Shown here: one piece after another, positions 1 through 7,386 of the stretch
Position numbering within the stretch: the first letter of the stretch is position 1
Layout: every line of letters starts with the position of its first letter
Source: UBA1952 sp965246765
GTDB lineage: Bacteria; Bacteroidota; Bacteroidia; Chitinophagales; Chitinophagaceae
DNA length: 64,000 nt
Reading direction: 5' to 3'
NCBI GenBank assembly: GCA_965246765.1
Contig: CBDFFJ010000005.1
Location: forward strand, 310,001-374,000
Program-made: the position numbers and the translations under genes
The notes under the pieces: generated by a model
The model's input: the letters and a program-made list of their open reading frames with translations, nothing else
What the model was told of the DNA's origin: nothing
Databases searched by the model: none

Positions 1-284
1 TCCGCATACACCAGCGCGAATTGCAGGAGCAGATGTTTGCTGCGCTGGGCATGGATAAGGCGGAGGCGCAGGAAAAGTTCGGCTTTCTGCTGGGGGCTTT
101 TGAGTATGGCGCGCCGCCGCACGGGGGCATTGCCTTTGGCTTTGACCGCTTCGTGGCGCTATTGGGCGGGCAGGAGACGATCCGGGATTTTATTGCCTTC
201 CCGAAGAATAACAGCGGCAGGGATGTGATGCTGGATGCGCCGAGTGGGATTGATGCGGTGCAGCGGAAGGAGTTAGGCTTGTAG
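1..284 (+). CDS. aspS: Aspartyl-tRNA synthetase, C-terminal fragment
   Basis: Only the last 93 or so codons are in the window; the reading frame enters at base 3 and the real start lies upstream. The product charges tRNA-Asp with aspartate in the cytoplasm. The visible part contains class II synthetase motif 3 (GGIAFGFDR), preceded by EAQEKFGFLLGAFEYGAPPH, which is typical of bacterial AspRS, and followed by IRDFIAFPKNNSG. The end (LDAPSGIDAVQRKELGL) is also usual for the family, so the 3' end looks intact. The gene is followed after 18 bp by an AT-rich, unrelated membrane protein. Identification rests on the C-terminal catalytic core only. Confidence 0.93.
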   Translation, partial: RIHQRELQEQMFAALGMDKAEAQEKFGFLLGAFEYGAPPHGGIAFGFDRFVALLGGQETIRDFIAFPKNNSGRDVMLDAPSGIDAVQRKELGL

Positions 285-302
285 AATAATAGGTCTTATA
301 GC

Positions 303-776
303 ATGGCAAATGATAGAAACCTTAGTAAGTCAGGCGTAATAATAACATACGCCTTATCCCTTGTTGCAGCCTTTTTAGTCTATGGAGAATTTGCATTATT
401 GATAGCTGGTCCGGATTTGCTACCAGTCGTAAGCATTTGTGCAAGCATCGTGCATTTTGGAGTAAGCAGTTGGTTGTTTCTATTTCTTCCCAAAGTCGGA
501 AGAGTATTTTCTATTCTTACGTCTTTACTCTTATGCGCTTGGCCAATTTGTGCTGTTGGATATTCTATCCCGACCGGCGATTTCGTTTTCTTCTTCTTTT
601 CTATCCTTCCGGTTTTATTTGTGGCTGTCGTTGGATATTATCACATCAAAACGTTTAATGGAAAATCTGCTTTAGGAATAGCTCATAAAATTGGGTTAGC
701 TCTTTTGCCATTCAGTCTTTCCGTTTATGTGCTTTTCCAATTATTGTCATCTATTCAGTTCTTCTTAGACAAATAA
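303..776 (+). CDS. Hypothetical integral membrane protein, AT-rich
   Basis: A 157-residue protein I do not recognise. It has about five hydrophobic segments (roughly residues 12-34, 37-62, 66-88, 92-113 and 131-155) with short charged loops, so it should be an inner-membrane protein. It starts at ATG 303, 18 bp after the aspS stop. Its base composition is clearly richer in A+T than either neighbour (many AAT, TTT, TTA codons), which suggests horizontal acquisition. It is followed directly by a hairpin-rich repeat region, consistent with a small inserted segment. No catalytic motif is visible. Confidence 0.55.
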   Translation: MANDRNLSKSGVIITYALSLVAAFLVYGEFALLIAGPDLLPVVSICASIVHFGVSSWLFLFLPKVGRVFSILTSLLLCAWPICAVGYSIPTGDFVFFFFSILPVLFVAVVGYYHIKTFNGKSALGIAHKIGLALLPFSLSVYVLFQLLSSIQFFLDK

Positions 777-821
777 AAAAGGCAGAATTGCGCTTCGCTT
801 ACCTGTTCTCCTAAGTCTGCC
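774..821 (-). terminator. Possible terminator for leftward transcription
   Basis: GGCAGA (781-786) pairs with TCTGCC (816-821). On the minus strand the stem is followed by a run of T residues (A-run at 774-780). The stem is only 6 bp with a long internal segment containing GCGAAGC, so this is weak. Confidence 0.3.
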
Positions 822-839
822 TATGATAGCTCTGCGAAG

Positions 840-1031
840 TCCCCCCACTCGCGCGAGCATGCAGCAATGCCTTGAGCCCCCACTGGTTTAAGTCTCCCAC
901 TGGTTTAAGTCTTGCGAAGCAGACTTAAATCCACAATAATGGCAAGTCTCTGACTTGCACCCCCTTCGGCATAGCCCGGGGCGATAGCCGTCTTCGGCGC
1001 ACTATCCTGTAGCCTTTGGCTACGTGGTATT
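840..1031. repeat. Cluster of short palindromes, REP-like
   Basis: Non-coding stretch holding several perfect hairpins in a row: TTTAAGTCT/AGACTTAAA (904-929), GCAAGTC/GACTTGC (942-958) and GTAGCC/GGCTAC (1009-1023). There is also a direct duplication of CCCACTGGTTTAAGTC (about 879-912). No open frame with coding character spans it. The look is that of an intergenic extragenic-palindrome element; genomic copy number cannot be judged from one window. Confidence 0.55.
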
Positions 1032-1051
1032 TCTTATTTTCATACTCCCTT

Positions 1052-1393
1052 ATGGAAGCAGAAAACACCTTTCTCAAAGAAGAAATTCGCCGCCTGCAAT
1101 ACCTGAACCGGCTGTTGACAGACCGCGTTCTGGCGCTGGAAGGCGATTTACCCCTTTCCAAAAATCAGCAAGGGGGTATTGAAGTATCTTTACCCCATTC
1201 GCAAAATACACAAGGGAGTAAGGAAGGTTATTTACCCCATTCCCAAAATATGGAAGCAGGTAATTATAATTCTATACCCCATTCTGAAAACGCGAACTGG
1301 GGTATTGAATCTTCCTTACTCCATTCCAGAAATACACAAGGGGGTATTGATGGCTCTTTGCCCCATTCTGAAAACGCCAAGTCCAGCCAATAG
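1052..1393 (+). CDS. Possible small coiled-coil protein with 14-residue repeats
   Basis: A 113-residue frame starting at ATG 1052. The first 31 residues (MEAENTFLKEEIRRLQYLNR and onward to LALEG) look like a short amphipathic helix or coiled coil. The rest is five to six degenerate 14-residue units built around LPHSxNxxxG. The repeats come from a 42-bp DNA tandem array, so this half may simply be a by-product of the array having a length divisible by three. No homologue is recognised. It overlaps the 3' end of a minus-strand gene by 130 bp. Real expression is uncertain; the charged helical N-terminus is the only argument for a protein. Confidence 0.35.
   Translation: MEAENTFLKEEIRRLQYLNRLLTDRVLALEGDLPLSKNQQGGIEVSLPHSQNTQGSKEGYLPHSQNMEAGNYNSIPHSENANWGIESSLLHSRNTQGGIDGSLPHSENAKSSQ
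1151..1393. repeat. 42-bp degenerate tandem repeat, six units
   Basis: Units begin with CCCC (or CTCC) at 1151, 1193, 1235, 1277, 1319 and 1361, exactly 42 bp apart; the last is incomplete. Shared core: CCCCATTC, then A-rich sequence, then GGGGTATTGA. Several units can fold on themselves; the best is ATACCCCA (1274-1281) with TGGGGTAT (1298-1305). The array is open in one frame on each strand. Confidence 0.85.
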
Positions 1394-1716
1394 GTCTTGC
1401 CTTCCAGCTTAAACTCCTGCAGCGGCTTGACTTCGCCCACTTTCGCGATGGACGTTACGTTAAATACAAGGTCGGATGATTTTTTTGCCATTACAATTAC
1501 CACCATCAGTACTTTACCCGGATAGCATTGGCCCAGGTAAGTATGGTTTGGCGCTTCCGGCCGGCTGAAGTCGGGTGGTATAAGAAGCTCCAGCTTCATA
1601 CCCTGGCGTGTCTCGTGACTGATGATTGTGTCAAGCACCCGTTGAGGCACTTCCTGTGCAAGTGTATGCAGGGCGCAGCTGAGAAAGGCGCATATCAATA
1701 GTATAAGTAGTCGCAT
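1264..1716 (-). CDS. Secreted hypothetical protein with repeat-derived C-terminus
   Basis: A 150-residue protein with a clear Sec signal peptide (MRLLILLICAFLSCALHTLA, cleavage before QE). The mature part (residues about 21-118) has no recognised domain. It contains a hydrophobic stretch, GKVLMVVIVMA, near residues 67-77 that reads as a buried beta strand. The final ~35 residues (LAFSEWGKEPSIP and degenerate copies) are encoded by the 42-bp tandem repeat array. The original stop therefore appears to have been lost or displaced when the array expanded or inserted. It is divergent from the redoxin-like gene, with 137 bp between the starts. Confidence 0.55.
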   Translation of the reverse strand: MRLLILLICAFLSCALHTLAQEVPQRVLDTIISHETRQGMKLELLIPPDFSRPEAPNHTYLGQCYPGKVLMVVIVMAKKSSDLVFNVTSIAKVGEVKPLQEFKLEGKTYWLDLAFSEWGKEPSIPPCVFLEWSKEDSIPQFAFSEWGIEL

Positions 1717-1853
1717 CAGGAGAAGTATGCTTACAAGGTAGTATTATTGATGAGGCGCGGCGGAAGGCGGCGGGTTTCTGCGTTTACCGGAATTTTGCTG
1801 CTGTTTCCGGTATAAATAACGTGCACGCATCTTTTATGCAAAACCCCAGGCTT

Positions 1854-2429
1854 ATGAAACGCTTTATGCTCCCTCTGCTGCTGCCGCTTCTGGCGGTATA
1901 TGCAAATGCGCAGACTTCAGGGAGTGCTCCCGGCACAGACCGCCCGTCCATCGCGTCATTATTGGAGAAAAGGGCGCGTCTGCACGAGGGTATGCCTATT
2001 GGCGAGTTCATTGCGTACACCCCGGATGGTGAGGTGCTGACGGAAAAATCACTCAGTGGGAAGGTCACGCTCCTGCTTTTCTGGTATCCGACCACCAGCT
2101 CATCGCGAGATACGCTAAAGGCCGACTATCTGCAGTTTAGTCAGCTTCCCGCGTTGCGCAAGCAGTACCGGGACTTCAGGATAATTTCCCTGCTTGCCGA
2201 TACTTCGCTCCTTGCCGTGTATCGCGTCCAGAATCCGGTTGCCAATGAATATCCTGTGGCTACGCTGCAATCGCACAGCAAGGCTTCTGCGCTCAATACA
2301 GGCATGGGTATGCCCTCGTGCATGTTGGTGGACCGGTATGGCGTGGTTGTAAAGAAGGCTATGCTGAACTTGTCTTTGTTCAACGAGCAAGCTATGGTGG
2401 ATAAGGTGAAAGAGACGGAGCTGCGGTAA
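1854..2429 (+). CDS. Thioredoxin-like secreted protein lacking catalytic cysteines
   Basis: 191 residues from ATG 1854, chosen over the upstream ATG at 1821 because it places a proper signal peptide at the N-terminus (MKRFMLPLLLPLLAVYANAQ). The mature region has the order of a TlpA/AhpC-type redoxin: GKVTLLLFWYPTT at the first strand, a long helix region, then GMPSCMLVDRYGVVVKK, equivalent to the cis-Pro and following hairpin. Where the CxxC active site should follow the FW motif, the sequence is YPTTSSSRD. Redox catalysis by the usual dithiol is therefore not possible. It is probably a periplasmic or envelope protein with a structural or binding role. The function is unknown. Confidence 0.6.
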   Translation: MKRFMLPLLLPLLAVYANAQTSGSAPGTDRPSIASLLEKRARLHEGMPIGEFIAYTPDGEVLTEKSLSGKVTLLLFWYPTTSSSRDTLKADYLQFSQLPALRKQYRDFRIISLLADTSLLAVYRVQNPVANEYPVATLQSHSKASALNTGMGMPSCMLVDRYGVVVKKAMLNLSLFNEQAMVDKVKETELR

Positions 2430-2467
2430 GCAGCAGTCAGCTCAGCATAAGCTGAAGGGCAGCTTAC

Positions 2468-3247
2468 TTATACAGGTTTCTCAAACAGGCCGTACACCGC
2501 CGACCCGCTCCCGCTCAGGCTTGCATAAACCGCCCCATCTGCATACAGCCGCTCCTTAACCGCCGCAATCTCCGGAAACTGCACAAACACTGATTCCTCA
2601 AAATCGTTGCGCAGCACATCCCGCCATTCCGCCACCGGCACCTGCGGCAAAGTGCGTAAATCAAAAAGGGCCTCTTTCGGCAGCACCCGGCTGAATGCCG
2701 CCCGCGTGCTCACATGCACATCCGGGCACACCAGCTCAATCCGGTAGCCGGAGAGGTCAATCGCAACAGGCTCCATCAGCTCGCCGCGTCCGGTAGCATA
2801 CTGCGGCGTGTTGCGGATGAAGAAGGGACAATCCGAGCCAAGCTCAAGCGCCAGCCGCTCCAATTCGTCGCCCGCCAGGCCCAGGCCGCATAGCTCATTC
2901 AGCATCTGCAACGCAAAGGCAGCATCGGCGCTGCCGCCGCCAAGTCCGGCGCCCATGGGAATAGCTTTGTGCAGGTGAATATCAAATTCCGGCACCGCCG
3001 GAAAACGCGCCTCTATCATCCTGTAAGCCCGCCAAACCAGATTTGTTTCGCTATCCCCGCCCACCGGCAGCCCGCTGGGCAGGAATGCGCCGCGTCGTGT
3101 TCCTGCGTGAGCAGCCGGGACAATCTCCAGCGCATCCCTCAGACTCTTTACAGGGTAGAAAATCGTCTCCAGCTCATGGAATCCATCCGCCCGCTTCCGC
3201 GTGATGTGCAGGCCCAGATTAATCTTTGCATTCGGAAAGCGCAGCAT
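2468..3247 (-). CDS. ispE: 4-diphosphocytidyl-2-C-methyl-D-erythritol kinase
   Basis: A 259-residue GHMP kinase that phosphorylates CDP-methylerythritol in the MEP route to isoprenoid precursors, in the cytoplasm. Visible motifs: N-terminal PNAKINLGLHI with the conserved Lys-Asn; the glycine-rich ATP loop PMGAGLGGGSADAAFAL; and the C-terminal SLSGSGSAVYGLF. The start at 3247 is chosen because the frame upstream (to 3418) is low-complexity basic sequence, and because a promoter box TATCTTCG ends 4 bases before this ATG. It is the upstream partner of the carotenoid genes 25 kb away, supplying IPP/DMAPP. Length is slightly short for the family (about 280) but all motifs are present. Confidence 0.93.
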   Translation of the reverse strand: MLRFPNAKINLGLHITRKRADGFHELETIFYPVKSLRDALEIVPAAHAGTRRGAFLPSGLPVGGDSETNLVWRAYRMIEARFPAVPEFDIHLHKAIPMGAGLGGGSADAAFALQMLNELCGLGLAGDELERLALELGSDCPFFIRNTPQYATGRGELMEPVAIDLSGYRIELVCPDVHVSTRAAFSRVLPKEALFDLRTLPQVPVAEWRDVLRNDFEESVFVQFPEIAAVKERLYADGAVYASLSGSGSAVYGLFEKPV

Positions 3248-3251
3248 GGGG

Positions 3252-3259
3252 CGAAGATA
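3252..3259 (-). promoter_or_regulatory. -7 box of ispE promoter, leaderless spacing
   Basis: On the minus strand TATCTTCG is followed by CCCC and then the ATG of ispE. It differs by one base from the Bacteroidota -7 consensus TAnnTTTG. The spacing would put the transcript start at or next to the ATG. No convincing -33 TTTG is seen. Confidence 0.45.
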
Positions 3260-3452
3260 ACCCGCGCATAAAAGCATATGGCCCGTGCAGCTCCTATTCC
3301 CCTTGCGCGCAGCCTTGTGCGTGCGTGAAGGGGACGTGCGGCGGCCTTTGCGCGGTGGCAGCGGGATGTTCGCCGCGCCGCCGACTTTATAACAAATCGT
3401 ACACCTGAGCGCCGCCACCTTTGCACGGCCTTCGCTCCCTAATTGCCTGCTA

Positions 3453-6131
3453 ATGCACCGTTTTTACGCCGCCCTCATCGCCCTGTTAATCATTACTATT
3501 CCTGCCCATGCCCAGATGGGCTTTCCCAGCGCGGGAGGCGGCGGCCGCCAGATGCCAAAACTTGGCAAGATGTATGGCAAAGTAGTGGACACCAAAACCG
3601 GCAAGGCCATTGACGTAGCATCAGTGAGCCTGTTACAAGCCGGCAAGCTCGTGCAGGGCGGCCTTACTGAGGCAAACGGCGAGTTCAGCTTAGAAAGCCT
3701 GCCCATGATGGGCCAGTTTGAACTCGTCATCACCGCGCTCGGCTACAAAGATTACCGGCAGACTGTAGCTTTTGATATGGCGGCGCTCATGAAGGCGGGC
3801 GCATCTATGAAGGGCATGTCCGGCGAGACCGGCTCCATCCCGGAAGGCGCGGGCGCGGCGCTGGATGCTATTAATAAAGACCTCGGTAATATCCGCTTAG
3901 AGCAAACGGCTAAATCGCTGGAAGGCGTAACCGTCACAGCTAAGGTGCCCACCTTCTCGCTGCAAGGCGAGAAAAAGGTCTTCAATGTGGACCAGAACCT
4001 TACCTCACAGGGCCAGACGGCTGCCGAGGTAATGAAGAACGTTCCCGGCGTGCTGGTGGATGCCGATAATAAAGTCACCATCCGCAACAGCGCCCCGCAG
4101 CTCCTCATTGACGGCCGCCAAAGCCCGCTGACCCTTGACCAGATTCCTGCCGATGCGATAGAAAGCGTGGAAGTCATTACTAATCCTTCCGCGAAGTTTG
4201 ATGCGGAAGGCGGCGTGGGCGGGGTGCTCAATATCGTCCTGAAAAAGAACCGTAAGCGCGGGTACAATGGTTCTGTTCGCGCGGGCGTGGATAGCCGTGG
4301 CGGCGGGAATCTCGGTGGTGATTTCAATGCGCGCTCCGGCAAGTTCAATGTCTCACTCAATGCAAATGCCAACCTGAACCGCAGCTATACGACCGCTACT
4401 ACCGAACGTATTGACCTCTATTCAAATCCGGACGTCCGCAGCTATCAGGACGACGTCAATAAGCAGCATGGCGCATTTGCTTTTGGCCGTTTAGGGTTGG
4501 ATTACTTCATCTCCAACCGCACCACGCTCTCTATTGCGGGCATAAAGGTTCATGGCGAGTTTCGTCCCGACGATTTTATTCACCTGACCACCGACAGTCT
4601 TTTCCCGGCTGGCATGCGCAGCGTCTGGGGTACGCGCGCTACCGAGGGCAAGAACACCTTTGACATGAACGGCGCGCAGTTCGGCATTAAGCACATTTTT
4701 CCGCGCGCAGGTGAGGAGTGGACGCTGGATGCGAGCGTGAACGCGGGCAAGAATTCCAACTTCAATCAATTCACGACCAGCAGCTTTAAGGACATCACCG
4801 AAACGACTCTGAACGGCGAGCGGCAGCTGCAGAGCACCGAGGGCAGCGGCAAGAATAATTTCTATACCCTCCAAAGTGATTACTCCCGCCCCTTTGCCAA
4901 CAAAAGCAAGCTGGACGTAGGCGTGAAGGCCACCATCCGGCAGGTAGAAAGCAACATCAGCAACTTCTACTACAACGCTGCTGCCGCGGAATGGACGGAG
5001 ATTCCAAATCCGAACAGCAACTACAAAAACACGGACGGCGTCTATGCGGCTTACGGCTCTTACAGCGGAAATTTCAACGCCAACAATTTCTTCCAGATTG
5101 GCCTGCGCGCGGAAAGCTCTTCTTACACCGGTGAGCTGACGAAGCGTGATACTTCCTTCACTATTCAATATCCTATTTCGCTCTTCCCAAGCATCTTTTA
5201 CAGCCGCAAGATGACGCACGACCAGCAAGTGCAATTCTCCTATCGCCGCGGCATCAACCGTCCCAACTTCTTCCAGCTTCTTCCTTACACCGACTACACA
5301 GACCCGCTCAATATCCGCCAGGGCAACCCCGCCTTGCAGCCAGAATTCACGAATAGCGTTGAAGTCTCTTACATGAAAAACTTCACGAAGACCAATTACG
5401 TCCTCATCTCCCTTTACGAGCGCCACTCCGATAATCTCATCACCTCCTATCAAAGCCTCGGCACCAACCCATTCACCGGCGAGAGCGCCATCATCACCTC
5501 CTACATCAACGCGGCTACCAGCGATAAGTACGGCGTAGAGCTCACCTCCGGCTGGGATCTGAAGAAGTGGTGGAATGTAGTAGCCAACCTCAACCTCTAC
5601 AACGGCCAGCTCGTATCCGGCGATGGCACCAGCTCTTCCTACTTCTCCGGCTTCGGCAAGCTCAACAACCAGTTCCGCATCGCGAAGGGCTGGAGCGCAC
5701 AGCTTTCCGGGGTGTATCAGAGCCGCACCAATCTCCTGCCCGATACCAAGAACGAAGGCTTCGGCGGAGGCCGCGGCGGCATGGGCGGCGGTGGCGGGCG
5801 CGGCGGCTTCGGCCCGCAGACTTCCTCCAACGCCCAAGGCTATCTGGATGCGCAGTGGTATGTGGATGCCTCCCTCCGCAAGTCTTTCCTTAAGAACGAC
5901 GCCGCCTCCGTCTCCCTTTCCGTAAACGACATCTTCGGCTCCCGCAAGACCATCCAGCACTCCGAGAGCGAGCTCTTTGTGCAGGACTACAGCCGCCTTG
6001 TGAACCCAACTATGTTCCGCCTGAATTTCAACTGGCGCTTCGGTAAGCTGGACACCGACCTCTTCCGCCGCAAAAACGTCAAAGGCCAGATGGAAGGGAT
6101 GCAGGACGCAGCGCAGGGTGTGGGTATGTAG
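3453..6131 (+). CDS. Outer-membrane beta-barrel receptor-like protein (TonB-dependent family)
   Basis: 892 residues. Signal peptide MHRFYAALIALLIITIPAHA. Residues about 38-107 form a carboxypeptidase regulatory-like beta-sandwich (GKVVDTKTGKAIDVASVSL). Residues about 185-275 form a plug domain (QTAAEVMKNVPGVLVDADN, PQLLIDGRQSPL, IESVEVITNPSAKFDAEG). The remainder is a beta-barrel ending near FRLNFNWRFGKL. This is the short receptor type often annotated as outer membrane beta-barrel family protein. The substrate is unknown. A glycine/arginine-rich insert (GGGRGGMGGGGGRGGFG, about residues 770-788) sits in what should be an extracellular or periplasmic loop. A tail of about 25 residues follows the last barrel strand, which is unusual because the barrel strand normally ends the protein. 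Confidence 0.85.
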   Translation: MHRFYAALIALLIITIPAHAQMGFPSAGGGGRQMPKLGKMYGKVVDTKTGKAIDVASVSLLQAGKLVQGGLTEANGEFSLESLPMMGQFELVITALGYKDYRQTVAFDMAALMKAGASMKGMSGETGSIPEGAGAALDAINKDLGNIRLEQTAKSLEGVTVTAKVPTFSLQGEKKVFNVDQNLTSQGQTAAEVMKNVPGVLVDADNKVTIRNSAPQLLIDGRQSPLTLDQIPADAIESVEVITNPSAKFDAEGGVGGVLNIVLKKNRKRGYNGSVRAGVDSRGGGNLGGDFNARSGKFNVSLNANANLNRSYTTATTERIDLYSNPDVRSYQDDVNKQHGAFAFGRLGLDYFISNRTTLSIAGIKVHGEFRPDDFIHLTTDSLFPAGMRSVWGTRATEGKNTFDMNGAQFGIKHIFPRAGEEWTLDASVNAGKNSNFNQFTTSSFKDITETTLNGERQLQSTEGSGKNNFYTLQSDYSRPFANKSKLDVGVKATIRQVESNISNFYYNAAAAEWTEIPNPNSNYKNTDGVYAAYGSYSGNFNANNFFQIGLRAESSSYTGELTKRDTSFTIQYPISLFPSIFYSRKMTHDQQVQFSYRRGINRPNFFQLLPYTDYTDPLNIRQGNPALQPEFTNSVEVSYMKNFTKTNYVLISLYERHSDNLITSYQSLGTNPFTGESAIITSYINAATSDKYGVELTSGWDLKKWWNVVANLNLYNGQLVSGDGTSSSYFSGFGKLNNQFRIAKGWSAQLSGVYQSRTNLLPDTKNEGFGGGRGGMGGGGGRGGFGPQTSSNAQGYLDAQWYVDASLRKSFLKNDAASVSLSVNDIFGSRKTIQHSESELFVQDYSRLVNPTMFRLNFNWRFGKLDTDLFRRKNVKGQMEGMQDAAQGVGM

Positions 6132-6144
6132 CCGCGTCGTAATG

Positions 6145-6342
6145 TTCGCATGGTTCGGCGGGTTCGCATGGTTCGGCGGGTTCGCATGGTTCGGCGGGTT
6201 CGCATGGTTCGGCGGGTTCGCATGGTTCGGCGGGTTCGCATGGTTCGGCGGGTTCGCATGGTTCGGCGGGTTCGCATGGTTCGGCGGGTTCGCATGGTTC
6301 GGCGGGTTCGCATGGTTCGGCGGGTTCGCATGGTTCGGCGGG
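6145..6342. repeat. Perfect 18-bp tandem repeat, 11 copies (VNTR)
   Basis: TTCGCATGGTTCGGCGGG repeated 11 times with no visible mismatch, starting 13 bp after the stop codon of the receptor gene. The unit is a multiple of three, so long shadow frames run through it on both strands (PNHANP-type on minus). Perfect identity points to recent expansion. The last copy merges into the palindrome GGCGGGTT-AA-AACCCGCC at 6337. Confidence 0.97.
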
Positions 6343-6443
6343 TTAAAACCCGCCGCTATTATTTCGGTCGTCCCTTCGGGACTAATAATTTCACGAGTCC
6401 TGAAAGGACGACCGAAATAATAGCCGGGGATTTCAATCCCTGG
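6337..6443. repeat. Composite palindromic element, three hairpins
   Basis: First hairpin GGCGGGTT-aa-AACCCGCC (6337-6354). Second, an 18-bp perfect inverted repeat CTATTATTTCGGTCGTCC (6356-6373) with its complement at 6406-6423. Its stem continues inward as TTCGGGACT/AGTCCTGAA with one G-T pair, leaving a 12-nt loop. Third, CGGGGATTtcAATCCCTGG (about 6425-6443). A related GATTTCAATCCCCC occurs once more at 6465-6478. The arrangement looks like a mobile or dispersed intergenic palindrome and could also act as a terminator in both directions. Confidence 0.85.
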
Positions 6444-6516
6444 AAAAACCAATACAATTGACGACGATTTCAATCCCCCGAATGATGAAAACGACACCGC
6501 CGACAAAACTGCCCCC

Positions 6517-6524
6517 TACCTTCA
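6517..6524 (+). promoter_or_regulatory. Candidate -7 box for the ABC ATPase gene
   Basis: TACCTTCA, two mismatches from TAnnTTTG, 7 bases upstream of ATG 6532. Confidence 0.3.
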
Positions 6525-6531
6525 CACCGTC

Positions 6532-7233
6532 ATGCCCGACATCATCTCCCTCCAGCAAATCCGCAAATCCTACTACCTCGGCAAGCAAGAATTGCCGGTA
6601 TTAAAAGGCATTGATCTGACGATTGCGAAGAACGAATATGTCGCCCTCATGGGCCCCTCAGGCTCCGGCAAAAGCACCATGATGAACATCATCGGCTGCC
6701 TCGACACCGCCACCGGCGGCCGCTACGTCCTCAACAGCAAAGACGTCTCCCAGATGGCCGGCGACGAGCTCGCCGACGTCCGCAACGCCGAAATCGGCTT
6801 CGTCTTCCAGCAATTCAACCTCCTCCCACGCCAAAACGCCTGGGAAAACGTCGCCGTACCCCTCATCTACGCCGGCATCGGCCGCAAAGAGCGCGAAGAA
6901 CGCGCCCGCGCCATGCTCGCCAAAGTAGGCCTCGCCGACCGCGCCCACCACAAGCCCAACGAGCTCTCCGGCGGCCAGAGCCAGCGCGTAGCCATCGCCC
7001 GCGCCCTCGTCAACAACCCCGCCCTCATCCTCGCCGACGAGCCCACCGGCAATCTGGACACCAAGACCTCCATAGAAATCATGGACCTCTTCTCCGCCAT
7101 TCACGCCGGCGGCAACACCGTCGTCCTCGTCACCCACGAAGAAGACATCGCCGCCCACACCCGCCGTATCGTCCGCATGCGCGACGGCGTCATAGAAAGC
7201 GACCGGGCCAACGCCGCCGCCCTCGCCATATAA
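6532..7233 (+). CDS. ABC transporter ATP-binding protein, LolD/MacB type
   Basis: 233 residues, a complete ATPase subunit. Walker A GPSGSGKST is at residues 41-49, followed by a Q-loop (GFVFQQFNLL), signature LSGGQSQRVAIARAL, Walker B ILADEPTGNLD and the switch His in VTHEEDI. The sequence pattern (MNIIGCLDTATGGRYVL, LADEPTGNLDTKTS) is that of the LolD/MacB/FtsE group, which powers lipoprotein release or peptide/macrolide export with an FtsX-like permease. No permease gene is adjacent on either side; repeat arrays flank the gene. The permease must be elsewhere or shared. The coding sequence is strikingly C-rich at third positions compared with neighbours. Confidence 0.88.
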   Translation: MPDIISLQQIRKSYYLGKQELPVLKGIDLTIAKNEYVALMGPSGSGKSTMMNIIGCLDTATGGRYVLNSKDVSQMAGDELADVRNAEIGFVFQQFNLLPRQNAWENVAVPLIYAGIGRKEREERARAMLAKVGLADRAHHKPNELSGGQSQRVAIARALVNNPALILADEPTGNLDTKTSIEIMDLFSAIHAGGNTVVLVTHEEDIAAHTRRIVRMRDGVIESDRANAAALAI

Positions 7234-7386
7234 AGTAAAGTGAGCCATTATTATGTCGTGCCGCCTTGCTGCTATTAAGCCGCAGTGGCGTTGGCACCGT
7301 GCAGCAGGAGTGCATCCATTGAGCCTCCACGTTATATAAAAGGCATTGTACGGTAGTCTAAAGCCATACAAAACCCTATATACCAG

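Noticed and set aside
4491..6506. 671-codon minus-strand ORF opposite the receptor gene
   Set aside because: It is a shadow of the receptor frame and of the 18-bp repeat; composition is biased (runs of V, A, G and PNHA repeats) and there is no family match, while the plus strand encodes a clear barrel protein.
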